From an uncultured Ruminococcus sp. (GTDB lineage: Bacteria > Bacillota > Clostridia > Oscillospirales > Ruminococcaceae): a stretch of 37,168 nucleotides of DNA. The notes under the pieces are model-generated. The model worked only from the letters and a program-made list of their open reading frames with translations. It was not told where the DNA came from and made no database searches. How positions within the stretch are numbered: position 1 is the first letter of the stretch; each line of letters begins with the position of its first letter. Below, piece by piece: positions 1-7,900 of the stretch. The translations under genes and the position numbers were made by a program. The DNA lies in assembly GCA_900315755.1 (NCBI GenBank), contig ONAI01000028.1, positions 1 to 37,168 on the forward strand, in the 5' to 3' direction.

Positions 1-468
1 GTAGCATATTTTTCGGCAAGCGGCGTGACCGCTAAACTGGCAAAAAATCTCGCAGAAGCAGCAGAGGCAGACATTTACGAAATCAAGCCTGCCGTACCTT
101 ACACAAACGCAGACCTCAACTGGCAGAACAAGAACAGCAGAAGCTCTGTCGAGATGAACGATAAGTCTTTCCGTCCTGCTATCGCTGATACAAATGCAAA
201 TATCGCAGCCTATGATACTATCTTTGTTGGTTTCCCAATCTGGTGGTATGTTGCGCCTACTATTATAAACACATTCCTTGAAGCCTATGATTTTTCGGGA
301 AAGACTATCATTCTATTTGCAACATCCGGCGGAAGCGGTATGGGCAATTCTGCAAAGGAACTTCGCCCCAGCGTATCAGACAGTACAGTTATCAAGGACG
401 GAAAGCGTTTCAGCGCAAATGCTTCTGTAAGCGAACTGAAAGAATGGGTCAAGTCTCTTGGTATCTGA
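1..468 (+). CDS. Flavodoxin-family protein, 5'-truncated by the window edge
   Basis: The reading frame is open from base 1 and starts with VAYFSASG, the FMN-phosphate-binding loop region of short flavodoxins. Usually only a few residues (Met plus a hydrophobic strand) precede it, so the true start lies just outside the window; a GTG at 25 would cut into this loop and is not credible. Further flavodoxin features are the GFPIWWYVAP segment and the FATSGGSGMG segment, which in this family contact the isoalloxazine ring. About 155 residues are present, a normal length for flavodoxin_4-type proteins, which act as soluble electron carriers or FMN-dependent reductases. It ends 15 bp before an ABM monooxygenase gene on the same strand, so the two are probably co-transcribed. 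The physiological partner cannot be read from the sequence. Confidence 0.88.
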   Translation, partial: VAYFSASGVTAKLAKNLAEAAEADIYEIKPAVPYTNADLNWQNKNSRSSVEMNDKSFRPAIADTNANIAAYDTIFVGFPIWWYVAPTIINTFLEAYDFSGKTIILFATSGGSGMGNSAKELRPSVSDSTVIKDGKRFSANASVSELKEWVKSLGI

Positions 469-483
469 TAAAAGGAGCATACA

Positions 484-816
484 ATGAGTATTATCGTGAA
501 TCTCAGATACACTGGCAAAAGCGGCTCTGCGAGAGCCTTTGCAGAGGAGATGACTTCAAGCGGAACAGTTGATGTGATCAGAAATGAGAACGGCAATCTG
601 CGGTATGAATATTATCTTTCATTTGATGATCCGGAAACTGTTCTGCTGATAGACGAATGGACAGATCAGGCGGCTATCGACCGTCACCACGCATCGCCAA
701 TGATGCAAAAGATTGCCGAGCTTCGGGACAAATACGATCTTCACATGACGGTGGAGAGATATGTCAGCGATGAGGGCGGTTTACCCGACAAGGACGAACA
801 ATTCATAAGAAAGTAG
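484..816 (+). CDS. Antibiotic biosynthesis monooxygenase (ABM/YgiN-like) domain protein
   Basis: A 110-residue single-domain protein of dimeric alpha/beta ferredoxin-like fold type. The pattern is an N-terminal strand (SIIVNLRYT), a helix (SARAFAEEM), then NLRYEYYLSFDDPETVLLIDEWTDQAAIDRHHAS, which fits the ABM family core including the EW and HH positions. Members act as cofactor-free quinol monooxygenases or heme/aldehyde-handling proteins. The start is preceded by a GGAG ribosome-binding site. It sits between a flavodoxin gene and a CMD-cupin gene with gaps of 15 and 8 bp, so the three likely form one operon for redox or electrophile/quinone handling. The substrate is unknown; that role is inferred from context. 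Confidence 0.8.
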   Translation: MSIIVNLRYTGKSGSARAFAEEMTSSGTVDVIRNENGNLRYEYYLSFDDPETVLLIDEWTDQAAIDRHHASPMMQKIAELRDKYDLHMTVERYVSDEGGLPDKDEQFIRK

Positions 817-824
817 GTGCCACA

Positions 825-1580
825 ATGACTGAAAAGATAGTGCAGACAGCAGGCAAAGATCAGCTCGGTGAGTTTGCTCCCGACTTTGCCCATTTCAATG
901 ATGATATTCTTTTCGGAGAGAACTGGAACAACATTGATATTGACCTGAAAACACGCAGTATCATCACAGTAGTAGCCCTTATGTCTCAGGGCGTAACGGA
1001 CAACTCTATCCGTTATCATATCCAGAACGCTAAGAATCACGGCGTATCGCAGAGAGAAATGGCGGCGGTAATCACTCATGTCGCTTTTTATGCAGGCTGG
1101 CCGCACGCCTGGGCGGTATTCAATATCGCTAAAGAGGTTTATGCTGAGAACGCTCCTGCCGTTTCCGATAAGAACAAGTTCCAGAACGAGATCATGTTCC
1201 CCATAGGCGAGCCGAATCCCTATGGCGATTACTTTGTAGGTCAGAGTTATCTTGCGCCTGTTTCCACGGAACAAATACCGATCTACAACGTGACCTTTGA
1301 GCCTGCCTGCCGCAATAATTGGCATATCCACCACGCAAAAAGCGGTGGCGGTCAGATGCTGATCTGTGTCGGCGGTCGTGGCTGGTATCAAGAGTATGGC
1401 AAGGAAGCGAGAGAATTAAATCCGGGCGATATTGTGAATATCCCTGCCGAGGTCAAGCACTGGCATGGTGCGGCTAAGGACAGTTGGTTTGCACATCTTG
1501 CGGTTGAGATTCAGGGCGAGGATTGCAGTACGGAGTGGTGCGAAGCTGTATCCGATAAGGATTACAATAAACTGAAATAG
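825..1580 (+). CDS. Carboxymuconolactone decarboxylase-cupin fusion protein
   Basis: A 251-residue two-domain protein. Residues about 25-110 match the carboxymuconolactone decarboxylase/AhpD-like all-helical fold (DLKTRSIITVVALMSQG, then REMAAVITHVAFYAGWPHAWAVFNIAKEV). The usual AhpD CxxC is absent. Residues about 140-235 form a cupin_2 beta barrel with the metal-binding pattern NNWHIHHAKSGGGQMLICVGGRG and then LNPGDIVNIPAEVKHWHG. This fused arrangement is common in gut Firmicutes and Bacteroidetes and is generally annotated only as CMD family or cupin. The AGGTGCCACAATG start region overlaps nothing and lies 8 bp after the ABM gene, so it is probably the last gene of the flavodoxin operon. 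An oxidative-stress or aromatic-ring-modifying role is plausible but not demonstrated. Confidence 0.85.
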   Translation: MTEKIVQTAGKDQLGEFAPDFAHFNDDILFGENWNNIDIDLKTRSIITVVALMSQGVTDNSIRYHIQNAKNHGVSQREMAAVITHVAFYAGWPHAWAVFNIAKEVYAENAPAVSDKNKFQNEIMFPIGEPNPYGDYFVGQSYLAPVSTEQIPIYNVTFEPACRNNWHIHHAKSGGGQMLICVGGRGWYQEYGKEARELNPGDIVNIPAEVKHWHGAAKDSWFAHLAVEIQGEDCSTEWCEAVSDKDYNKLK

Positions 1581-1588
1581 AATAATTT

Positions 1589-1708
1589 AAAGGCAGCCGT
1601 ATTAGAGTGCTTCCCTTAGCGGAATTTGTGGACTACCGAGCCGTAAATTTACGGTACATATTCGGTATCCTGCGAAACCGCCAAAGGGGGCTCCCCTTGG
1701 CTGCCTTT
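1589..1708. repeat. 120-bp inverted-repeat element between convergent genes
   Basis: The interval begins with AAAGGCAGCC and ends with its exact reverse complement GGCTGCCTTT (1589-1598 and 1699-1708). Nested inside are a perfect 14-bp palindrome CCGTAAATTTACGG (1641-1654) within TACCGA/TCGGTA-type arms, and a strong GC hairpin at 1681-1700. A direct repeat ATTT flanks the ends (1585-1588 and 1709-1712), which could be a target duplication or chance in AT-rich DNA. It lies between convergent genes (CMD-cupin and the thioredoxin-fold gene), so it may work as a two-way terminator, a structured RNA or a small non-autonomous inverted-repeat element. No known riboswitch or ribozyme consensus was recognised. 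Confidence 0.55.
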
Positions 1709-1714
1709 ATTTTG

Positions 1715-2065
1715 TCATTTGCCTATAAGCTTTAATATCTCAGCAGGTTTCAGAGTTTTACCAGAAGAAACGAGTTTATCATTAACTACAAGTGCAGGCA
1801 TTGACATTGCTCCGTACTCCATGATCTTTTGCAGATCGGTGATGTACTCGACCTCGATGCCCATTCCCTCAACTGCCTTGACAGTGTTGTCGTAGAGCTG
1901 ATGGCAGGCTTTACAGCCCGAACCGAGAACCTTGATACAGCAGATACCGTCAACCTTTTCACCGCAGCAAGTAGATGCTGTTTTGCTTATAGTCTGCTCT
2001 CCGCCGCAACAGCAGCATGAAGTTTCCTCTTTCTTCTCTTCCTTTTTCTTACCAAATAATGCCAT
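1715..2065 (-). CDS. Thioredoxin-fold CxxC protein with Cys-rich N-terminus
   Basis: A 116-residue protein. The C-terminal 75 residues match the small thioredoxin_3 (redox-active disulfide protein 2) family: IKVLGSGCKACHQLYDN carries the CxxC active site, followed by MSMPALVVNDKLVSSGK with the cis-proline loop. The N-terminal 40 residues are unusual: a lysine/glutamate-rich start, then CCCC and a further CC, then ICC, giving a dense cysteine cluster suited to binding soft metals or metalloids. No signal peptide is seen, so it is probably cytosolic. It is the last gene of the ArsR-led cluster, 12 bp after the permease, with a clear GGAGG ribosome-binding site. This family often accompanies ArsP/DUF318 permeases, which suggests it delivers or reduces thiol-reactive substrates. 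That role is inferred. Confidence 0.85.
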   Translation of the reverse strand: MALFGKKKEEKKEETSCCCCGGEQTISKTASTCCGEKVDGICCIKVLGSGCKACHQLYDNTVKAVEGMGIEVEYITDLQKIMEYGAMSMPALVVNDKLVSSGKTLKPAEILKLIGK

Positions 2066-2077
2066 GGTATATTCCTC

Positions 2078-3073
2078 CTAAATGATGTAATTCTGAATGA
2101 GATTAAAGAAATATCCGACAAGGATAATTCCGACCGTACAGATAGCGATAAAAATGCAAAGCAGCTTAGGCTTTATTGCCTTTTTCAGCATTATCATTGA
2201 CGGCAGTGACAGCGTGATAACGCCCATCATAAATGCGAGAACTACGCCGAGCTTTGCACCCTTTGCGACCAGTGCTTCTGCAATGGGGATACAGCCGAAA
2301 ATGTCAGCATACATCGGTATTCCGCATATCGCAGCTATGATAACTCCGAAGGGATTTCCGGTACCAAGAACGTTTACTATCCATTCCTCAGGTATCCAGT
2401 TGTGGATGATCGCTCCGATACCTACGCCTGCTATAATATAGGGCAAGACCTTTTTCACTGTTCCCGTGACTTGTTTCCATGAGTATTTCAGCCTATCACG
2501 CTTTGTGAGTTCGTTCTGCGGAGTGTCAATGCTCTTTCCGTTACGGATAAACTCCTCCACCTGATCTTCAAGGTGCAGCTTTTCGATAAGCGTACCGCCT
2601 GCGACTGCAATTACAAGTCCAACTATCACATATATAACAGCGACCTTCCAGCCGAATATACTCATCAGCAAAACAAGCGAGCCTAAGTCAACCATTGGCG
2701 ATGAAATAAGGAATGAAAACGTCACGCCCAGCGGAAGCCCTGCACTTGTGAAGCCCATAAACAGCGGTATGGACGAGCATGAACAGAATGGTGTGACTGT
2801 GCCGAGCAAAGCAGCAACGCAGTTGGCACCAATACCGTGAAACCTGCCAAGTATCTCCTTCGTTCTTTCAGGAGGGAAATAGCTCTGTATATAGGTTATC
2901 ACGAAAATCAGAAAACCCAGCAGAACCATTATTTTTATCATGTCATAGATGAAGAATTGCAGACTGCCGCCCAGCTTGCCGCTCGTATCAAGACCGCAGG
3001 CGTTCAGCAAAGAGCCGATTAGCCTGTTCAGCCATTTCATGCCGAATACTTCCTCCTGTATGAAGTTCCACAC
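2078..3073 (-). CDS. ArsP/DUF318-type permease
   Basis: An integral membrane protein of up to 331 residues with about eight hydrophobic segments. The hallmark FCSCSSIPLFMGF followed by FSFLISSPMVDLGSL identifies the permease (DUF318/UPF0718) family, which includes ArsP exporters of trivalent organoarsenicals; the paired cysteines are the expected metalloid-binding residues. The longest frame starts at GTG 3073, coupled to the upstream gene and with GGAGGTG ahead of it. An ATG at 3040 (starting MKWLNRL) also has a good GGAGGAA site and would give a 320-residue protein. Placement between a C_GCAxxG_C_C protein and a CxxC thioredoxin-fold protein, under an ArsR regulator, supports export of a thiophilic metal or metalloid. 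The exact substrate is not known. Confidence 0.88.
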   Translation of the reverse strand: MWNFIQEEVFGMKWLNRLIGSLLNACGLDTSGKLGGSLQFFIYDMIKIMVLLGFLIFVITYIQSYFPPERTKEILGRFHGIGANCVAALLGTVTPFCSCSSIPLFMGFTSAGLPLGVTFSFLISSPMVDLGSLVLLMSIFGWKVAVIYVIVGLVIAVAGGTLIEKLHLEDQVEEFIRNGKSIDTPQNELTKRDRLKYSWKQVTGTVKKVLPYIIAGVGIGAIIHNWIPEEWIVNVLGTGNPFGVIIAAICGIPMYADIFGCIPIAEALVAKGAKLGVVLAFMMGVITLSLPSMIMLKKAIKPKLLCIFIAICTVGIILVGYFFNLIQNYII

Positions 3074-3075
3074 GC

Positions 3076-3519
3076 TTAACTTTCACCTCCGAGCATTTCG
3101 GTCAGTATCTCTGCTGCCGTCCTGACCATTTCGGGGCAGTACTTGCTGTACAGACCGTTTGACCGTGCGTAGTTCCTGCCTTCATCGGTAGAAATATCGC
3201 AGCCGAGTATCTCACGGCATATATATGAACCTTTGCGATTTTTGAACTTATCAAGGAACTCAGATGCTTTTGCACTCTGAGCAGCACGGCTTTCAAGATC
3301 GTTTTCATCAAACTGACCGTATTTCATACCAAGCACCATAAGTGCACCCGTACACGCACCGCATACCTCAGCCTTTCTCATACCACCGCCGAAACAAGCA
3401 CCTATCTGAAGTGCCTGCTTTTCCGTTATACCGAACTGTTCTGCAAACGACGCAAATACTGCCTGTGAACACATAAACCCTTTCTCAAAATACTGTACCG
3501 CTTTTGAAACATGATCCAT
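3076..3519 (-). CDS. C_GCAxxG_C_C family redox protein
   Basis: About 147 residues with the family signature: CSQAVFASFAEQFG, then GACFGGGMRKAEVCGACTGALMVLGMKYG, then CREILGCD, and a final YCPEMV cysteine. These spaced cysteines define the C_GCAxxG_C_C (redox-active/putative FeS or metal-binding) family, of unknown biochemical role. The frame is open to a TTG at 3534, but the ATG at 3519 lies eight bases after a GGAGG site and is the better start. It is the second gene of the ArsR-led cluster; its stop almost touches the permease start, which suggests translational coupling. A thiol or metalloid redox function is inferred from neighbours only. Confidence 0.85.
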   Translation of the reverse strand: MDHVSKAVQYFEKGFMCSQAVFASFAEQFGITEKQALQIGACFGGGMRKAEVCGACTGALMVLGMKYGQFDENDLESRAAQSAKASEFLDKFKNRKGSYICREILGCDISTDEGRNYARSNGLYSKYCPEMVRTAAEILTEMLGGES

Positions 3520-3572
3520 TTTCATTTCCTCCAATAGTCATATTTAGATATATCTATTTGTTGATATTGTTT

Positions 3573-3596
3573 TAAGCCGTATGGTCATACGGCTTA
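3573..3596. promoter_or_regulatory. Strong hairpin at the arsR-like gene stop
   Basis: A perfect 10-bp inverted repeat, TAAGCCGTAT/ATACGGCTTA, with a GGTC loop. It overlaps the stop codon of the ArsR-family gene and lies 55 bp before the next gene. Neither side has a long T tract, so it is not a convincing terminator. It could stabilise the regulator segment of the mRNA or partly attenuate transcription into the permease genes. Confidence 0.5.
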
Positions 3597-3902
3597 TTTA
3601 TTACAGCAATTACAATCGTTTTCATTTACTGCCGTGATCTCTTTCAGGCAGTCCATAGCTATCTTAGCACCTTTCTGCGAAATAGAGTAGTGCATCCACT
3701 TGCCCTCTTTTCTGCCGACCACAAGACCGCTGTCGCAGAGCACCTTCATATGATGGGAAAGCGTGGGCTGGCTCAGATGCAGATCCTCAAGAAGATGACA
3801 GGCACATAGCTCGCCGTTTTGCAGAAGCCTGAATATCTGCACTCTGTTTTCATCGCACAGGGCTTTGAATATCACAGTGATCTGCTTGTTTGATAATTCC
3901 AC
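3594..3902 (-). CDS. ArsR/SmtB-family metalloregulatory repressor
   Basis: A 102-residue winged-helix protein. KALCDENRVQIFRLLQNGELCACHLLEDLHLSQPTLSHHMKVLCDSGLVVGRKEGKWMHYSIS matches the ArsR DNA-binding core. The CxC in ELCACHLLEDL sits where type I ArsR proteins bind As(III)/Sb(III). A C-terminal cluster NDCNCCNK adds more thiols. The start is GTG at 3902 behind a GAGGTGAG site. It heads a four-gene minus-strand cluster (C_GCAxxG_C_C protein, ArsP-like permease, CxxC protein) and has its own strong promoter overlapping a dyad, so autorepression relieved by a thiophilic metal(loid) is expected from family knowledge. Confidence 0.9.
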   Translation of the reverse strand: MELSNKQITVIFKALCDENRVQIFRLLQNGELCACHLLEDLHLSQPTLSHHMKVLCDSGLVVGRKEGKWMHYSISQKGAKIAMDCLKEITAVNENDCNCCNK

Positions 3903-3922
3903 GTTCTCACCTCACATCGAAG

Positions 3923-3960
3923 ATTTTCTATATTATATCATACACATAGAAAAATGTCAA
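3923..3960 (-). promoter_or_regulatory. Promoter and putative ArsR operator
   Basis: On the minus strand a perfect TTGACA (3955-3960) and perfect TATAAT (3932-3937) are separated by 17 bp, just upstream of the ArsR-family gene. The -10 and spacer sit inside an imperfect inverted repeat with arms ATTTTCTAT (3923-3931) and ATAGAAAAAT (3946-3955). This placement is typical of an ArsR operator that blocks RNA polymerase. No terminator is visible between the CRISPR array and this promoter. Confidence 0.82.
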
Positions 3961-4008
3961 TATGTTTTCTAAATTATATTATAATCCCAGTCCGTATCCT
4001 GCGCCTAT

Positions 4009-4277
4009 CCCTATAAAATTACACTACTCTCAAACAGCTGTTGCAGACACCGGCATATCAGCGGAGTTTTACTACCCTATAAAATTACACTACTCTCAAA
4101 CTGCTCTTGGTTCTCTGTCTGTCAATAACTGGTTTTACTACCCTATAAAATTACACTACTCTCAAACCAACGTCCCGGAGGTAGACCGTGAAGCCCTGTT
4201 TTACTACCCTATAAAATTACACTACGCTCAAACGCTGATGACAGCAGGTGCAATAGCAATCTGGTTTTACTACCCTA
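4009..4277 (-). CRISPR. Leaderless type II-A CRISPR remnant: 3 full repeats, 2 partial, 4 spacers
   Basis: Full 36-bp repeats lie at 4066-4101, 4132-4167 and 4198-4233. A terminal repeat at 4009-4035 keeps only 27 bp, and a 14-bp fragment lies at 4264-4277. The four spacers (4036-4065, 4102-4131, 4168-4197, 4234-4263) are each exactly 30 bp. In the crRNA direction (minus strand) the repeat begins GTTTGAGAGTAGTG and ends GTAGTAAAAC, the GTTT...AAAC pattern of type II arrays. The degenerate repeat is therefore the trailer end, on the left. The repeat at 4198-4233 has one variant base (4226). The right end abuts the interrupted cas1 gene with no leader. Pairing to the tracrRNA at 9130-9249 confirms the orientation. 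Spacer targets are unknown. Confidence 0.97.
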
Positions 4278-4926
4278 AGATCACAGGAAAAATTGAAGTG
4301 ATTGAACATATTGCTGTGGAACAGCCCCAGCTGAGTAACATAACCGTGTGCCGTTATCTCTCTGTTAAAATAAGAGAGGATAATGCTGTAACCATAGTTA
4401 AGGGCTGCGTTTGTAACACATTCCTGACTACGAGTAAATTTCTTGCCAAATAAAGCGTTGAAATATACCTTCGCAGCATGACCTTCGCGGTTAGTAACAT
4501 CTCCAAGTTCAAGCTCTTCGATATACTTTTCAGCATAAAGGCTTCTTCACTTTTTCCAAGTTCTTCCAGAAACTCTGTCTGCTTGCGTATTTTCTCAGCA
4601 ATTATCTCCGACCATATATACGCCTTAACATCATCATCCCACTTTATCTGTTTTCTGAGCTTTGCAGATGTATCGTGACTTCCATATAGTGCGACCAACT
4701 CGCAGGTCGGGTCTCGCTTTTCATCGCAAAATATGACCTTGATCTTCTTATCCGTAAGAGCCGAAATAAGGCACCCAGTAATAGATACAGCAGTATTCTC
4801 GATAATGAGTACGGATATCTCATCGAGATTTATCCTGTGAGTTTCTTCCTCGCTTCTTACGACGAGATATCCTGTTTTCATATCAAGCTTAGCTCTTTTT
4901 GATATTACTACTGTTCTCCAGCTCAT
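4277..4926 (-). pseudogene. cas1: cas1 (type II-A), frameshifted and 3'-truncated
   Basis: The start ATG (4926) overlaps the cas9 stop as ATGA. The first ~132 codons match type II-A Cas1 (SWRTVVISKRAKLDM, VIFCDEKRDPTCELVALYGSHD). At an A4 tract (plus-strand TTTT 4527-4530) the frame shifts; one extra A would restore the downstream reading YIEELELGDVTNREGHAAK. In that frame the gene continues through NREGHAAK (catalytic Glu), LNYGYSIILSYFNRE, LGLFHSNMFNHFNFSCDL (catalytic His) and then stops matching at 4277, where 14 nt of a CRISPR repeat begin. The final ~75 residues, including the MEPFRP acidic active-site region, are gone, as are cas2 and csn2. The intact frame ends at 4354, giving at most a 190-aa aberrant product. 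The protein should be inactive. Confidence 0.95.
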
Positions 4927-7900
4927 AGCTCAAGGAGATTTACAGACTTTTTCTCGAAAAGTCCTGTTGGTGATTGATCGATTAAATAAACATGTTTATT
5001 CTTTTTTGAATCAAGCGTTGAATTAAATCTAACAGTATTATAATTAGCAACTCCTCCTGCAAAGCTCAGATCACAGTTACCAGAACGCCCTGTTTTTAGA
5101 ATCGCTAATATTTTTAGTAACGATAAAGTCTGAATTGTTATATCCTGATTAATAAAAAGCGCCTTACCATTTACTAATATTTCTCCAGCTTCTTTAAATT
5201 TCTGCCATTTATTAAACGGTTCACTTAAACATTTTTCAGCAAGATAATCATATAATTCTATGTTTTCAGTTTCAGATATACCACTGTATTTATTAACTTT
5301 ATAGTTCCGGTCGTTGTCATATTTTTTCTTGAAGGATTCTATTTTTTTGATATATATTTTTTTATCACTATCAAGTGTTAAAGGAACAGCGGATGAAACA
5401 GATATATATTTTCCCTTGCTGTCCTTGCTGCATATATTAATTCTAAATCCATCAATCTCAATCATAGTATTGATTTTTATAATGGTTCGTTTTAATGGAA
5501 AAACGATATCATTTTCAGTAATGCCCGACAACTTTTTGGGCGAATAAAACTCTTTTAGCGCTGTTAAAGCAATTTCTTTTGATTTTTTTATATCCTTCAA
5601 AAACTTAATAGAATCAATTAAATCAACGGGGATAAAAACAATATCATTTTTCACCTTAACTAACGAGAAATAAGAAGCTGTTTTATTATTATATCCGCCA
5701 TATTTTGATGTATCAAGTCCTTTTTTACGCGGAACAAGTCCATCTTTCTTTCGTTCCGGCATCTGGTTGAACAGTCCGCCCTTACGCTTATATGTATATC
5801 TCACATACCTGATACTATTCTTAGCCATCATAGCTCTGACAGTAGCAAACGAACGCGCATTATCCCATGCAACTTCACCATTGCGTTCTATTTTCTGTGA
5901 TAGAAGTGTAGTCAGTTTAATCGAATAATTATCAAGATGCTTATGTATAAAATTGCGTGGATCATTAGTGAATTTAGTATTATAAACATTCCCCATAACA
6001 ATATTCAGATAAGCATCCTTTGCATGATGGAGATCATTTATCTCTCGGCATTTCAGCACATCCATTTCCTGCCTGAATTCAGATACAAGACCTGCCTTTA
6101 CATAGACTATTTCACTCTCAGGGCAAAGCTCTTTCAAAAGCTCGGCAACAGCTTTTGTGGACTGTCTTGTTTCAACGAGCTGACGTGCAATGAAGCCTGC
6201 TAACTCGTCCTCTGTAAACGGAGTGCTTCGTATAAGTCGCTGATACTTCTTATCGCTAATAAGCTTTTTTTCGCGTAAGCTATACCAGAACCCCTTCATC
6301 TTATTGCGAATATTTTCGTCGATAGGATAAATATCTTTTTTTGCACCGTTAGCATTAGAATCAACAAGAACTTTATTATCAAGGCTGTCATCTTTTATTT
6401 TCGCCTGAGGCCAGATATGGTCGATATTCCATTTGCTGTTGTCTTCAAGCTCATCGAAACTTATAGATTTACCTGTATATGCACATTTGCCAAGCTGCAT
6501 GAAGTACAGGAAATACTTTTCGCTGCGAAGCTTACCGTCATCTGCTTTTCCGAGATTGCTTCTGAGCTCATCGATATTATCGGCTTCGGATTCATCCAAA
6601 AACTTCGTTATTTGATCTCGTCTTGACTCAGTTCGTTTACCTTTTGGAATTTCGCCCTCACCTCTTGCCATTTCTATAAATATCTTATCGGGAGCTTTTT
6701 TCAGTATCGTTTTAAGCTCCTTGACAATATCAAGAGTTCGTGTAACAGAACGCCTTACCGCAGGTGAAAGATACATATTTTCCATGCGCTTGCTGATAGT
6801 ATTTTCATATGCGTGCTGGTCATAATAGCCTCTATTTATCTTTTCGATAGCCTCGAAATAACGGTATTTTGAGCTTAAAAGCTGCATAATATTTTCATTT
6901 GTTTCCCATAAAGCTGTAATGATATTTCTATCGCTTTCAGCTTCACCCGTTTTTGTATCTATCGGAAGAACTTCTTCAAGGAAACGCCTTGAAAGCCTGC
7001 CGTAATCGTTGTATTTCAGCTTAGATATGTACTTTATATCATCTGATGTTAGTTTTCCGTATTTATCCTTTAGCCATTTTTTCAATCGATTTGTATCAGT
7101 AGTTACAGTTATATGTACAATTATATCCTCAACTTCATTTTCCGTAAGCTGATTGCTTTCCATAAGATGTCTAAAATCGTGATAGGACTTCAAAGATGAT
7201 TTTATATTATCGTCAATGCCTGAAATCTCAATATCGCCACTATCGATACCATTTGACTTAAAATAATCAGCGATACGCTTCTTCGTAACTTTTGCTTTAC
7301 AGTCAACAAATTTATCCTTATAAAGCCTTTGTTTAACATCAACTGATATCGGATTTCCATTTACTTTTATATTATTGATCTCATTAAGAACCATGAACTT
7401 GCTGTAAAGCAGTGAATACTTCGGAAGGACATCCGCACCTGCAATATAGGTACATTTGCATGTCATACGGCGTATAAACTCATTCTCAGAAGATTCTTCA
7501 TCGACCATATCTTTGAAGTTCCAGGGATATATTTTTCCTTCTGCTTTCCTCTTCATCCAAGCATTTTTACTCATGTCACTGCTTACAAGAGGGCCTGCAT
7601 AGTAAGGTATTCTGAACCCCATAATACTCAGTATTTTATCCGCAACTGTTCCGTATTCGTCCTTTTCGTTAAGAAAATCAAGGTATTTGCAGGCGTTTTC
7701 CAGTATCTTTTTCAGCTCAGCATAATAGAGCTGATAAGGGATAACACGGTTATCGGTAGTAACCTGTTTCGGGCAAAGCTCATTATCCTCGCATTTTTTC
7801 TTTAATTCTGCCAAACGCTCCTTATCTTCATCTTTAACTTCACTTTCTATTTTAACAAGATAAGGTTTCAAAAACTTGCAGAATGCTTCTTGACTCTTTC

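Noticed and set aside
1589-1708. Known ribozyme or riboswitch (twister, pistol, fluoride) at the palindromic element
   Set aside because: The conserved core sequences of these classes are absent, and the position between convergent gene ends does not suit a riboswitch.
3962-4453. Open plus-strand reading frame of 163 codons across the CRISPR array
   Set aside because: The repeat-spacer unit is 66 bp (36+30), a multiple of three, so a stop-free repeat phase stays open. The predicted peptide is a repeat of the CRISPR sequence with no ribosome-binding site.
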